Program-made: the position numbers and the translations under genes
From: Flagellimonas flava
GTDB lineage: Bacteria > Bacteroidota > Bacteroidia > Flavobacteriales > Flavobacteriaceae
Assembly (NCBI RefSeq): GCF_900129665.1
Contig: NZ_FQWL01000007.1
Span: 40,478 to 104,477, forward strand
DNA: 64,000 nt
Direction of reading: 5' to 3'
In this document: positions 1 through 8,126 of the stretch, in pieces
How positions within the stretch are numbered: the stretch's first letter is position 1
Layout: each line of letters opens with the position of its first letter
The notes under the pieces: model-generated
The model's database searches: none
The model's input: the letters and a program-made list of their open reading frames with translations, nothing else
Told to the model about the DNA's origin: nothing

Positions 1-512
1 GCACCGCCTCCGGCTCCCCCAGACATCCTGCGCATCAGGTAAATCCAGATACCTATGATCAAGGCAAATGGAAGTAGGGATAACAATAATTCACCCAATA
101 CATTGGACTCTGTGTCAAAATCAACAATGGTGTCGAGATTGTTCTCTTTCTTTATACTGGTTATTTCATCCTCAAAATTCTGGAGGTCACCATAATCCAA
201 TATGTACTGCGGAATCTTTCCAGCGGTAAAATTGAACGGCCTGTCCGCCACATTTCGGTGCACATCCTTTAGAAGGGCTTCCTCCGTTAGGAAGACCTTG
301 GCCTGTCTGGTATTGGTAATGATTAAGATTTCTGCGATATCCCCATTTCTAAGATACTCTTGGAGTTCTGAGGTAGTGGTCTTTTCGGTACTGGAGAAGC
401 TATTGCCTCCGAAGAACTGAAATCCTACAATTAACGCGATGACCACACCGTAGATCCACCAGGAACTAAAACGAGGTTTTTTAGGGGTATTGGTATTGTT
501 TTCTTTTGCCAT
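1..512 (-). CDS. ftsH: ATP-dependent zinc metalloprotease FtsH, N-terminal part (cut by window edge)
   Basis: Reading leftward from an ATG at 512, the frame stays open to the window edge and gives about 170 residues. It starts MAKENNTNTPKKPRFSSWW, followed by a membrane segment (IYGVVIALIVGFQFF), a periplasmic FtsH extracellular-type domain, and a second membrane segment ending LIIGIWIYLMRRMSGG. The phrase RRMSGGAGGG after the second membrane helix is characteristic of FtsH. The AAA+ ATPase and the HEXXH protease domain lie outside the window. FtsH degrades unassembled membrane proteins and short-lived regulators at the inner membrane. It is 6 bp downstream of rsfS and is probably in the same transcript. 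Confidence 0.93.
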   Translation of the reverse strand, partial: MAKENNTNTPKKPRFSSWWIYGVVIALIVGFQFFGGNSFSSTEKTTTSELQEYLRNGDIAEILIITNTRQAKVFLTEEALLKDVHRNVADRPFNFTAGKIPQYILDYGDLQNFEDEITSIKKENNLDTIVDFDTESNVLGELLLSLLPFALIIGIWIYLMRRMSGGAGGG

Positions 513-518
513 TTTTCT

Positions 519-896
519 TTAAGAATTGTAACTGCTCTCCACCATGGTCACTTTGGCATCTCCCCAAAGTCCTTCAATGTCGTAGAATTCCCTAATATGT
601 TTTTGAAATACATGCACCACAACGTTTACATAGTCCATGAGGACCCATTCTGCATTCTCCGCGCCCTCAACATGCCAAGGTTTATCCTGAATGGCTTTGC
701 TGACGGTTTTTTGGATGGAGGAGACTATTGCGTTAACATGCGTATTGGAAGTACCATTGCAGATAATAAAGTAGTCACAAACGGTATTTTCGATTTCCCT
801 TAAATCAAGTAGATTTATATCTACTCCTTTAACTTCTTCTATTCCATGTAAAATTAGGGCAATCAGCTCATCTGCACTAGCTTTCGTTTTCTGCAT
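519..896 (-). CDS. rsfS: Ribosome silencing factor RsfS (YbeB/Iojap family)
   Basis: A 125-residue protein of normal family length. The central region has the Iojap signature: DYFIICNGTSNTHVNAIVSS, then PWHVEG, AEWVLMDYVNVVVHVF and FYDIEGLWGDA. RsfS binds ribosomal protein uL14 and blocks joining of the two ribosomal subunits when nutrients are short. The ATG at 896 lies 20 nt after a TAACTTTG -7 promoter element. ftsH follows after 6 bp, and the rsfS-ftsH pairing is common in Flavobacteriaceae. Confidence 0.95.
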   Translation of the reverse strand: MQKTKASADELIALILHGIEEVKGVDINLLDLREIENTVCDYFIICNGTSNTHVNAIVSSIQKTVSKAIQDKPWHVEGAENAEWVLMDYVNVVVHVFQKHIREFYDIEGLWGDAKVTMVESSYNS

Positions 897-915
897 TCAA
901 AAATTTTAGTTTCTA

Positions 916-923
916 CAAAGTTA
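916..923 (-). promoter_or_regulatory. Bacteroidota -7 promoter element for rsfS-ftsH
   Basis: On the minus strand this reads TAACTTTG, an exact match to the Bacteroidota -7 consensus TAnnTTTG, 20 nt before the rsfS ATG. I found no convincing -33 TTG/TTTG at the usual 18-21 nt spacing, so this is a half-supported promoter. Confidence 0.55.
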
Positions 924-977
924 TATTTTTTTTGTTTTCTTAGCCCTAGATTTTAACATAACCTTGGACGCACCACA

Positions 978-1721
978 TTGGGAGAACTATCACAAATAAT
1001 CAAACTTGATGCCACGGACTCCACAAATCTGTATTTAAGGAATTTAATGCGTTCGCAGAAGCTTTCCGATTATACAGTTGTGGTTACCCAAAAACAAGCC
1101 AAAGGACGCGGGCAAATGGGAACTTCTTGGCAGTCGGAAGCTGGTAAGAACCTTACCTTTAGTGTCTTAAAGCTATTTAAGAGTCTGCCTTCGGCCTGCC
1201 AGTTTAATTTGAACATCTGCGTTTCCCTGGCGGTAACTGATGTTTTGAGGGAGCTAAATATCCCAGATATTAGCGTAAAATGGCCCAACGACATAATGTC
1301 AGGTTCTTCCAAGATTTGTGGAATTCTTATTGAAAATGTCCTAAAAGGTCATGTCATACCAAGTTCCGTCATAGGAATAGGACTAAATGTCAATCAAACC
1401 AATTTCATTGGATTGAATAAGGTGACTTCGCTTAAACTGCAAGTCGGTGAGAATTTTGATTTAGAGGAATTGCTTCAGCAAATTCTTGAAAAACTTAAGC
1501 TGCATTTGTCCAAAGTAGAAGAAAAAACGTTCCCCGAGCTCTTACCCTCTTATGAGGCCATGCTATTTCGCAAAGACAAGCCATCAACATTTAAAGACCA
1601 AAAGGGCAATATGTTTATGGGTTTCATCCGGGGTGTATCTCCCGAAGGGCAACTTGTTGTTGAATTGGAAGATAAGATATTCCAAACCTATGGCCTAAAA
1701 GAGGTTTCGCTCTTATATTGA
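978..1721 (+). CDS. birA: Biotin--[acetyl-CoA-carboxylase] ligase, BirA/BPL family
   Basis: This 247-residue protein carries the biotin protein ligase catalytic core: an N-terminal KLDATDSTN motif, the ATP/biotin-binding GRGQMGTSW segment at about residues 46-54 (compare GRGRRGR in E. coli), then VKWPNDI and KICGILIE. There is no N-terminal DNA-binding domain, so it is a group I ligase that attaches biotin to the acetyl-CoA carboxylase carrier but does not repress transcription. The start is a TTG at 978, because no ATG lies between it and the upstream in-frame stop at 954. It is divergent from rsfS, and its 3' end stops 1 bp before the convergent SRPBCC gene. Confidence 0.9.
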   Translation: MGELSQIIKLDATDSTNLYLRNLMRSQKLSDYTVVVTQKQAKGRGQMGTSWQSEAGKNLTFSVLKLFKSLPSACQFNLNICVSLAVTDVLRELNIPDISVKWPNDIMSGSSKICGILIENVLKGHVIPSSVIGIGLNVNQTNFIGLNKVTSLKLQVGENFDLEELLQQILEKLKLHLSKVEEKTFPELLPSYEAMLFRKDKPSTFKDQKGNMFMGFIRGVSPEGQLVVELEDKIFQTYGLKEVSLLY

Positions 1722-1722
1722 C

Positions 1723-2115
1723 CTAGATTTTATCCATATTGGTCGACAGTGTCTCCATAAAGTTGGTAATAGGCGATTTTATCATCATGGCCATCATGGC
1801 ATTGAATTCGCCTTCAAAACTCAAACCTACCTCGGTTTCATTTGCTCCCAAAGCTTCAATATTGCCTGTCAAGGTAAAGGGTAATTTGTCACTTGCCGCC
1901 CCTAAAACTACTTTTTCATGAGGTAGTTGTTCCTTAAGACGAAGGACAATTTCCGGCATACCCTTAAGGGCAAACCTAAAAGTGGTATCATCCAAGACCT
2001 CAAACTTATCAATGTTTTCGGGCATTAGGGTTTCAAAATTCTTGATGTCCGTTAAAAAATCAAATACGTCCTTTGCGCTTTTTGCAACTTTTTTTTTGGG
2101 TACTTCAATATGCAT
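1723..2115 (-). CDS. SRPBCC-fold (START/polyketide cyclase-like) protein
   Basis: A 130-residue protein starting MHIEVPKKKVAKSAKDVFDF. The pattern fits the SRPBCC helix-grip fold: an early helix with FDFLTDIKNFETLMPENI, alternating strands (DTTFRFALKGMPEIVLRL, FTLTGNIEALG, TEVGLSFEGEFN) and a long C-terminal helix with MAMMIKSPITNFMETLSTNM. Such domains bind hydrophobic ligands, but the ligand cannot be read from the sequence. It follows pyrE by 10 bp on the same strand, so the two are probably co-transcribed; this arrangement recurs in Flavobacteriaceae, but the functional link is unknown. Confidence 0.75.
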   Translation of the reverse strand: MHIEVPKKKVAKSAKDVFDFLTDIKNFETLMPENIDKFEVLDDTTFRFALKGMPEIVLRLKEQLPHEKVVLGAASDKLPFTLTGNIEALGANETEVGLSFEGEFNAMMAMMIKSPITNFMETLSTNMDKI

Positions 2116-2125
2116 TATAAGAGGT

Positions 2126-2764
2126 TTATTTCCATTGCTGTGGATTGGATTTCCACTCCAATAAGGTTTGAAAATGTGATGTTTTGATGTAATTGGTTTC
2201 GGATGCCTGCTCTACTAAATGATCGTAATCCGATAAAGTATGAAGGGCCACTTTTTCTTCGGCAAAATTGGTGTCAGCCAATGAAAATCCGTAGGTGAAC
2301 ACCGCAACCATGCCCTTCACATCCACATTTTGTGAGCGTAAGGCCCTTACTGCGTTCAGACTACTTTTTCCAGTGCTGATAAGGTCTTCAATCACGACCA
2401 CACTTTGACCTGCTTCCAAATGCCCCTCTACTTGATTTTGCCTTCCATGCGATTTGGGTTCCGGTCGTACATAAACAAAAGGAAGTCCAAGGACATCCGC
2501 AACCAGAATACCAATACCTATCGCGCCGGTGGCAACCCCAGCAATCACATCAGGTTTGCCATAGAGTGTTTCTACCTGTTTAGCCATTTCTTTCCTAACA
2601 AAATCACGAATTTCGGGATAGGAGAGCATAATCCTGTTGTCACAATATATGGGAGATTTCCAACCAGAAGCCCATGTAAAAGGATTTTCTGGTTCCAACT
2701 TAATTGCATTAATTTGCAGCAGAAGTTCGGCAGTTTTTTTTGCTGTATCCTTGTTTAAAACCAT
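2126..2764 (-). CDS. pyrE: Orotate phosphoribosyltransferase PyrE
   Basis: PyrE joins orotate to PRPP to make OMP in de novo pyrimidine synthesis. I chose the ATG at 2764 (MVLNKDTAKK), giving 212 residues, the usual length; a longer frame to 2896 would overlap the Nudix gene and has no family similarity. Visible motifs are FTWASGWKSPIYCDNR near the N-terminus, the substrate loop PEPKSHGRQNQVEG, and the PRPP-binding VVVIEDLISTGKSS (type I PRTase fingerprint). The start codon is 7 bp from the divergent Nudix start, so its promoter must lie inside or very near that coding region. Confidence 0.95.
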   Translation of the reverse strand: MVLNKDTAKKTAELLLQINAIKLEPENPFTWASGWKSPIYCDNRIMLSYPEIRDFVRKEMAKQVETLYGKPDVIAGVATGAIGIGILVADVLGLPFVYVRPEPKSHGRQNQVEGHLEAGQSVVVIEDLISTGKSSLNAVRALRSQNVDVKGMVAVFTYGFSLADTNFAEEKVALHTLSDYDHLVEQASETNYIKTSHFQTLLEWKSNPQQWK

Positions 2765-2771
2765 TGGGCAA

Positions 2772-3380
2772 ATGTATAAAGTTTTTGTTAATGAGTCCCC
2801 ACTGATCTTAACAAATGAGCGACAGGACAATACCCATGGAAACCTCTTTTCCTTAGATGGTGATTCTATTGTTATGGCCATTGATTCTTTGGCCAAGGGA
2901 CGACTTTCCGAAGCTTACATTTACCATCCAGATGAAGAAAAAATCTTGGATGTGTTTATGCACAAAATCCCCGTTGTCGTAGCTGGAGGTGGATTTGTGA
3001 CCAATGCCAAGGGCAAAGTTCTTTTTATTTATAGGAATGATAAGTGGGATCTGCCCAAAGGTAAGGTGGACAAGGGGGAATCCATAGAAAAAGCTGCCAT
3101 GCGGGAAGTAGAGGAGGAGACCGGGGTAAAAGACCTTATTATAGATAAATTTCTTCAAACTACTTATCATGTGTTTCGGCGAAATGGGGAATACCGTTTA
3201 AAACAAGTTCACTGGTTTGCCATGAGCACAACTTATGACGGGAAATTACAAGGACAAGAAGAGGAGGGTATTATGAAGGTCAAATGGAAGGGGCCAAAAA
3301 AAATCAGAAAGGCATTGCGAAATTCCTATCACAACATCAAAATCCTTTTTGAGGATTGGCCTACTCAGGTAAAAGAATAG
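2772..3380 (+). CDS. Nudix hydrolase
   Basis: A 202-residue protein from the ATG at 2772 (MYKVFVNESPLILTN). The Nudix box spans about residues 97-119, G-x5-E-x7-REVEEETG, with the metal-binding glutamates present. The domain is preceded by VVVAGGGFVTNAKGKVLFIY and WDLPKGK, typical of Nudix enzymes that clean up nucleoside diphosphate derivatives; the substrate cannot be deduced. An N-terminal extension of about 65 residues precedes the domain. The gene is divergent from pyrE with only 7 bp between start codons, and its last 20 bp overlap the convergent M14 peptidase gene. Confidence 0.88.
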   Translation: MYKVFVNESPLILTNERQDNTHGNLFSLDGDSIVMAIDSLAKGRLSEAYIYHPDEEKILDVFMHKIPVVVAGGGFVTNAKGKVLFIYRNDKWDLPKGKVDKGESIEKAAMREVEEETGVKDLIIDKFLQTTYHVFRRNGEYRLKQVHWFAMSTTYDGKLQGQEEEGIMKVKWKGPKKIRKALRNSYHNIKILFEDWPTQVKE

Positions 3381-5163
3381 CTTCTGCCCTTGAACCTTTC
3401 GCAACCCTTGCTATAGGATATCTCATATAAGGTTTTTCACGAAATTTTGAACGCTGGTAAATCCAGTCCAGTTGCGCATACCAATCTTGGGAGAAGGCTT
3501 CATCCAGTTCCTTCCGAGCCAAAAAGTTTGCCCTCATTATTGTATCCTTGTTGAGTATTTCCAAAGCAACATCCTCAAAAACATAAGGTGAAAACCCTTC
3601 CTTTTGCTGGAGTACCGTATCAAAGAAATTCCAATTAAAAAATGAGTCATCAGCCTGGGGCTCCAAGGTTTCCAATAAATACCGGGTCGCTTCTTGGTCA
3701 GCAGGGACTATCCAATCACCCTCACGCAGTTGCACTTCTTCCAAACGTTTTGCCACCTTCGTGTTATAATGCGGATAATGTCCTTCATACGGATTTTCTC
3801 GCGTGCTAAAGTTAATTATGTCATAGGTCTCCAGCTGCAGCAGTGTATCCTTGTCCACTTCAACATATTGAACGTCATTGGCCTGCAATCGTTTCATGAT
3901 TCGGTGCCAACTCTTTGGAAGAACATAGGCCGCTGGTACAGTAACTGTGTCCAATGGTATAAAATGGTCATGGTAAACAGTCTCTTTTTCGAACGGTACA
4001 CCACGATCGTATTTTAGGCGGGAAAGTCCAGTGACATCACTTCCCACCAATTGGGCCTCATATCCCTTAAAATTTAGCATCGAAACTTTTGTGGTGTCAA
4101 CCTGCCAATTGAAATAATACTTCTCTTGTTCCCTGTTTTTCTCTATGGTTTCTTGGCGCAATTCTTTTATGGTGTCCTTGTCCTTTTCCACGATGCTGAG
4201 CATGCTCTCCATGAGTGCATAGGTGCCTTCAACTCGTTGCCTATAGGGTTTGAGCATATGGGTTTCGACCATCATGCCCAGGGTGTTCCATAAGGTGGTA
4301 TATCCTGTAGAGTATCTTGGATGGTCCATAAATTGACTGAAACCAAGCTCTGGCGGGCGATTAAATACGTTGACATAAGGGGTGATGTCCCATTCCTTTT
4401 TGGCCAAAGATTCTTCAAGCCTAGGTCTTAGCTCCGTATTTAAATATTGTCCGAGTTCGCCACCCAACTTGTTATGCTGCGTAAACAAATGCGTCAGGGT
4501 ATATTGGTAATCCGCCCCATTGCTTACATGATTGTCAATAAAAACATCGGGTTTTACCAAATGGAAAATCTGTGCGAAGGTATGGGCGTTTTTAGAATCC
4601 ATTTTCACAAAATCCCTATTCAGGTCATAGTTCTGGGCATTGCCCCTAAAACCATATTCCAAGGGGCCGTTCTGATTGGCCCTGGTATTGGAATTTCGAT
4701 ACAACGCTCCACCAATATTGTAAATGGGAATGGTAACAATTACACTTTGCCTCGGGCTTTCCAGTTTCTCGGTGGCCAAATCCCGAAATAGCAGCATGGT
4801 GGCATCAATGCCATCACTTTCCCCGGGATGGATTCCATTGTTGATCAAAATAATGGCCTTATCACTGCGGACGTTCTCAAAATTAAAGTCCCCTTCAGGA
4901 TTGTAAGTAACAATGTGTAAAGGGTATCCACTGTCCGTTTCCCCAATCGTCTGTATGTTGACCTCTGGGAAATCCTTGGCCAGTCTTATATAAAAATCAA
5001 TAGTCTGCTCATAGGTTGCGGTCTCCTTTCCGTCAGATTCTTCAAAATGGGTAATATAGGTCTGTATTTTATCCTGGGTTGCCGTTTCACAAGAAAGGAC
5101 CAGCAGCAAAGGCAATAGAAATAAAAGATATTTGAAAGCGGGGGTTTGGTTGAAAACGAACAT
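3361..5163 (-). CDS. M14-family zinc carboxypeptidase-like lipoprotein
   Basis: About 600 residues from an ATG at 5163 (a GTG at 5169 is also in frame). The N-terminus is a lipoprotein signal: a hydrophobic run ending LLLVLSC, with Cys as the likely lipidated residue. The M14 zinc site is visible: HPGE at about residues 111-114, a third ligand in DNHVSNG near 211, and the catalytic Glu in VETHM near 298. The remaining 300 residues have no domain I recognise. It probably sits on the outer membrane or in the periplasm and trims peptides. Its 3' end overlaps the convergent Nudix gene by 20 bp. Confidence 0.85.
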   Translation of the reverse strand: MFVFNQTPAFKYLLFLLPLLLVLSCETATQDKIQTYITHFEESDGKETATYEQTIDFYIRLAKDFPEVNIQTIGETDSGYPLHIVTYNPEGDFNFENVRSDKAIILINNGIHPGESDGIDATMLLFRDLATEKLESPRQSVIVTIPIYNIGGALYRNSNTRANQNGPLEYGFRGNAQNYDLNRDFVKMDSKNAHTFAQIFHLVKPDVFIDNHVSNGADYQYTLTHLFTQHNKLGGELGQYLNTELRPRLEESLAKKEWDITPYVNVFNRPPELGFSQFMDHPRYSTGYTTLWNTLGMMVETHMLKPYRQRVEGTYALMESMLSIVEKDKDTIKELRQETIEKNREQEKYYFNWQVDTTKVSMLNFKGYEAQLVGSDVTGLSRLKYDRGVPFEKETVYHDHFIPLDTVTVPAAYVLPKSWHRIMKRLQANDVQYVEVDKDTLLQLETYDIINFSTRENPYEGHYPHYNTKVAKRLEEVQLREGDWIVPADQEATRYLLETLEPQADDSFFNWNFFDTVLQQKEGFSPYVFEDVALEILNKDTIMRANFLARKELDEAFSQDWYAQLDWIYQRSKFREKPYMRYPIARVAKGSRAEAILLPE

Positions 5164-5205
5164 GGCCACACTGCATTAGCAACACTAAAAATAGGAATAT
5201 TATGG

Positions 5206-5619
5206 TTATGAGGCCAAATTGATCCTGCTAAGGTCAGTTTCTTCAATCTTATAGAGTGGTTTATTCTTAAAATTGAGGTAATGAATACACCGCAGTCTAA
5301 ACTCATTCCATTTTCTATAATCCTTGGGATCAATTGAAGAGGTAATGACATTGATGATCATCCGTTTTTTGATATTTAGCGACACCAATTCTTCCAGAAA
5401 TTCCCACCCATCCATGATGGGCATGTTAATGTCCAGAAAAATAACCTCCGGTACCTCAACATCCTCTGTCAGCCTATTTTGGATGCCTTCCAACGCAAGT
5501 TTTCCATTCTCAAAAGCAGTAATGTCCCTGCAGGTGGTAATGGTTTTCAACATCTTCTTAATGCCAAAAACCGTTATAGGGTCATCATCTATGATAAAAA
5601 TACTATTGACCTTCTTCAT
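5206..5619 (-). CDS. Single-domain response regulator (CheY-like), partner of the adjacent kinase
   Basis: A 137-residue receiver domain with no output domain. Acidic residues Asp11-13 (IIDDDP) and the phospho-acceptor Asp63 in FLDINMP are present, with a VITSS Thr/Ser switch and a variant C-terminus. It overlaps the histidine kinase gene upstream by 17 bp, so translation of the two is probably coupled. A receiver without an output domain usually acts by protein contact or in a phosphorelay. The signal sensed is unknown. Confidence 0.88.
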   Translation of the reverse strand: MKKVNSIFIIDDDPITVFGIKKMLKTITTCRDITAFENGKLALEGIQNRLTEDVEVPEVIFLDINMPIMDGWEFLEELVSLNIKKRMIINVITSSIDPKDYRKWNEFRLRCIHYLNFKNKPLYKIEETDLSRINLAS

Positions 5620-7441
5620 TAAAATAAACGTTGAAGGTTGTTCCCTTGTTCACTTCACTGTTCACGGTAATATTGCCCCCCATGGCCTCAATCTGGTTTT
5701 TAATGATGTATAGACCAAGCCCCCTTGCATCTTTATTGGTATGAAATGTTTTGTACATCCCAAAGATTTTACCGCCATATCGTTCTAGGTCAATTCCCAT
5801 ACCGTTATCTGAAATACTAAATACGACTTGCTTGTCTTGTCTTTGTGCTTTCAATTCTACCAAAGGTTTCCTGTCCGGACTTCGATATTTTACGGCATTG
5901 GTTACCACATTGAGCAGAATACTTTCTAAATAAGCAGGGACGCTCATGACATTGAGATTCTTTGGTATTGAAATGTCAAATTCCACTTTGTTTTCCTCAA
6001 GAAAGGCAGAGAGATTCTGTTGCACCTTGGTAATATTTTCCAGTAGGTTCAAGGATTTCTTCTCCAGATTAACGTTAGTGCTGATATCAACCACTTCGTT
6101 TAAGTTTTCAAGGGTATCCAGCAAATTGTCAGAGGCATGAGATAACATTTTTAGGATCCGTTCTTTCTCCAGCTCTTCCTTTTCGCGAACAAGAAAGTCT
6201 AGCAGCATAGAAAAGTTGGCAGTATGAGATCTTAAGTTGTGCGAAACAATATGTGCAAAGTTGATCAGCTTTTTGTTTTGGATCGCCGTTACATTTATAA
6301 GGTTTCGAAGTTCATCTTCCTTCTGTTTCAAATTGGTGATATCCATGCTCATGCCAATAAGCCCGTTTGGCTTTCCGTTGATATCGAGTAAGGGAATTTT
6401 AGAGGTCAGAAAGTTGGTGGCCTTACCATCTTTTCGTACGCTAATAGTCTCACGGGCCAACATAGGTTCCTGGCTACGCATAACTTCCAAATCCTCATCC
6501 CGGGATATTTGTGCAATATCCTTATCGTAAAGCTCAAAATCCGTTTTTCCAATCAACTCTTCGGGTGTGGTACCTAGGTAATCGCACTCAGCTTTGTTGA
6601 CCAATATTTTCCTGGAATCCTTATCTTTTATAAAAACATTTATGGGAAGATTGTCAATCAGCGTATTCAACAATTGACTACTCTCCTTAATTTTTTCTTC
6701 TGCCAGGACCTGGTCATTAATGTCCTGGAAGGTTCCAAATAGTTTTATGATTTTTCCACCCTTTTTAATGGCTTTTCCACCTGCGGTTACCCATCGTTCC
6801 TCTCCGGATTGGGTCATAATAATCAATTTATCATGAAAAGGGGTGCCATCTTCCAAGGCTTTGTGGAATAGCATTGAGATTCTATTCCGACTGTATCCGC
6901 GTTTGTAAAAATTGATGGCTTCGGCCAAAGCCGGCTGATAATCTGGATCCACCCCATGAATTTTTCGGGTTTCCTTGCACCAAGAGAGTTGTTCATCAGC
7001 AATATTGTACTCCCAGCTTCCAACTTTGGCCACTTCCGATTGAGTCTTGAGCAAGGTGTTCACCCGATCTAATTCGAGCTCTTGTTCCATGAAATTGCTG
7101 ATTTCCATTGTCTGGATAATCGTGCCAATAAGATTTTCTTGCTCATCGAACCATGGCGTGAAACTGCTTTCAAACCACTGCTCTTCTTTATTCTTGGTGC
7201 GTTTATGTCTGATTACCTTTAATTCGTCGGTCGCCAGTATTTTTTTGATAGTGGCTTTGGAAGCATGTTGATGTCCCTGATAAAAATCGTAGATATCGGC
7301 ACCTTGGTTTCTGTTGGATTCAAAAAGCGTGAACCAAGAGTCTGAAGCATCTAGAAAAATCAGGTTTTTATCCACCAGCGCAGTGGCCCTTGGCAGTTGT
7401 TTCAGTATATACTGATAAGGTAAGGTTTTGGTAGTATTCAA
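5603..7441 (-). CDS. PAS-domain sensor histidine kinase
   Basis: 612 residues with no membrane segments or signal peptide, so it should be cytosolic. Order: PAS-like domain about 15-120, PAS with PAC about 135-250 (GSWEYNI ... ERWVTAGG), a third PAS about 260-375 (NLPINVFIKDKDSRKI, PEELIGKTDFELY), HisKA-type dimerisation helices with the phospho-His near 400 (AHIVSHNLRSHTANF), and a HATPase domain with the N box NVVTNAVKY, G1 SDNGMGID and G2 GLGLYI. The start is a TTG at 7441; the upstream in-frame stretch back to a stop contains no ATG. The response regulator overlaps its 3' end by 17 bp. Confidence 0.9.
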   Translation of the reverse strand: MNTTKTLPYQYILKQLPRATALVDKNLIFLDASDSWFTLFESNRNQGADIYDFYQGHQHASKATIKKILATDELKVIRHKRTKNKEEQWFESSFTPWFDEQENLIGTIIQTMEISNFMEQELELDRVNTLLKTQSEVAKVGSWEYNIADEQLSWCKETRKIHGVDPDYQPALAEAINFYKRGYSRNRISMLFHKALEDGTPFHDKLIIMTQSGEERWVTAGGKAIKKGGKIIKLFGTFQDINDQVLAEEKIKESSQLLNTLIDNLPINVFIKDKDSRKILVNKAECDYLGTTPEELIGKTDFELYDKDIAQISRDEDLEVMRSQEPMLARETISVRKDGKATNFLTSKIPLLDINGKPNGLIGMSMDITNLKQKEDELRNLINVTAIQNKKLINFAHIVSHNLRSHTANFSMLLDFLVREKEELEKERILKMLSHASDNLLDTLENLNEVVDISTNVNLEKKSLNLLENITKVQQNLSAFLEENKVEFDISIPKNLNVMSVPAYLESILLNVVTNAVKYRSPDRKPLVELKAQRQDKQVVFSISDNGMGIDLERYGGKIFGMYKTFHTNKDARGLGLYIIKNQIEAMGGNITVNSEVNKGTTFNVYFNEEGQ

Positions 7442-7638
7442 ATTTCGGGGGTGATTTGGGGTTAATGGTTTTATAAGAAATTTCTCACTAAAATAATAGT
7501 AATACTATTCTTACATGAGTATTTGTTGTGAATCGGGCGAAATATGTTGTTTCCCTAAAAAAAGGTAGAGTTTGCCCTTGGAAGAGCAGTTGGCTATTGG
7601 GCCAATTGAGTGTGGTCAAATTGGGCGAAAACCGGGCC
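7442..7638. promoter_or_regulatory. Kinase upstream region with a 15-bp palindrome
   Basis: This 197-bp gap holds the upstream region of the kinase gene. Positions 7495-7509 read AATAGTAATACTATT, two 7-bp arms around one base. On the minus strand it abuts a near-consensus -7 element (TATTTTAG, one mismatch to TAnnTTTG). A dimeric repressor site is a reasonable guess, but nothing here identifies the protein. Confidence 0.4.
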
Positions 7639-8097
7639 TTATTTGGATACCATTACAGTGTCTGGAACCAAGCCGGAATAATCTCCCCCATTTCGGATAA
7701 CATCCCTAACGATGGAGGAACTTATATAGGATTTACCAGAGGAAGTCAAAAGAAATACTGTCTCAATTTCAGATAGCTTTCGGTTGGTGTGGGCAATGGC
7801 CTTTTCAAACTCAAAATCACCAGGGTTCCTCAGTCCTCTGAGAATAAAATCAGCGCCCACTTCCTTACAAAATTCCACCGTAAGTCCCTTATAGGTGACC
7901 ACTTTGATTTTGGGTTCATCTTTAAAGGCCTCTGCGATAAATCTAGTGCGCTCTTCCAGGGAGAACATATATTTTTTATCCGCGTTGATTCCTATGGCAA
8001 TAAACAATTCATCAAAAAGGGTAATGCCTCTTTTAATGATATCATAATGTCCCAAAGTAAGTGGGTCAAAGGATCCTGGAAAAATAGCACGTCTCAT
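7639..8097 (-). CDS. coaD: Pantetheine-phosphate adenylyltransferase CoaD
   Basis: CoaD transfers AMP from ATP to 4'-phosphopantetheine, the penultimate step of coenzyme A synthesis. The 152-residue protein starts MRRAIFPGSFDPLTLGH, containing the nucleotidyltransferase TxGH motif, and near the C-terminus has the KSYISSSIVRDVIRNGG segment that binds ATP phosphates. FILRGLRNPGDFEFE is the conserved substrate loop. Length is normal. It lies 29 bp downstream of ddl on the same strand, a common Bacteroidota pairing. Confidence 0.96.
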   Translation of the reverse strand: MRRAIFPGSFDPLTLGHYDIIKRGITLFDELFIAIGINADKKYMFSLEERTRFIAEAFKDEPKIKVVTYKGLTVEFCKEVGADFILRGLRNPGDFEFEKAIAHTNRKLSEIETVFLLTSSGKSYISSSIVRDVIRNGGDYSGLVPDTVMVSK

Positions 8098-8126
8098 GAA
8101 AAGGTTTTTTTAAAAATACAGATTTT

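Noticed and set aside
202..420. 72-codon plus-strand frame at the left edge
   Set aside because: Antisense to ftsH, which has clear family signatures on the other strand.
2637..2896. N-terminal extensions of the Nudix and pyrE frames over each other
   Set aside because: Extensions show no family similarity; both proteins reach normal length from the inner ATGs at 2772 and 2764.
7528..7776. 82-codon plus-strand frame over the coaD 3' end and the gap
   Set aside because: Mostly antisense to coaD, no recognisable domain.
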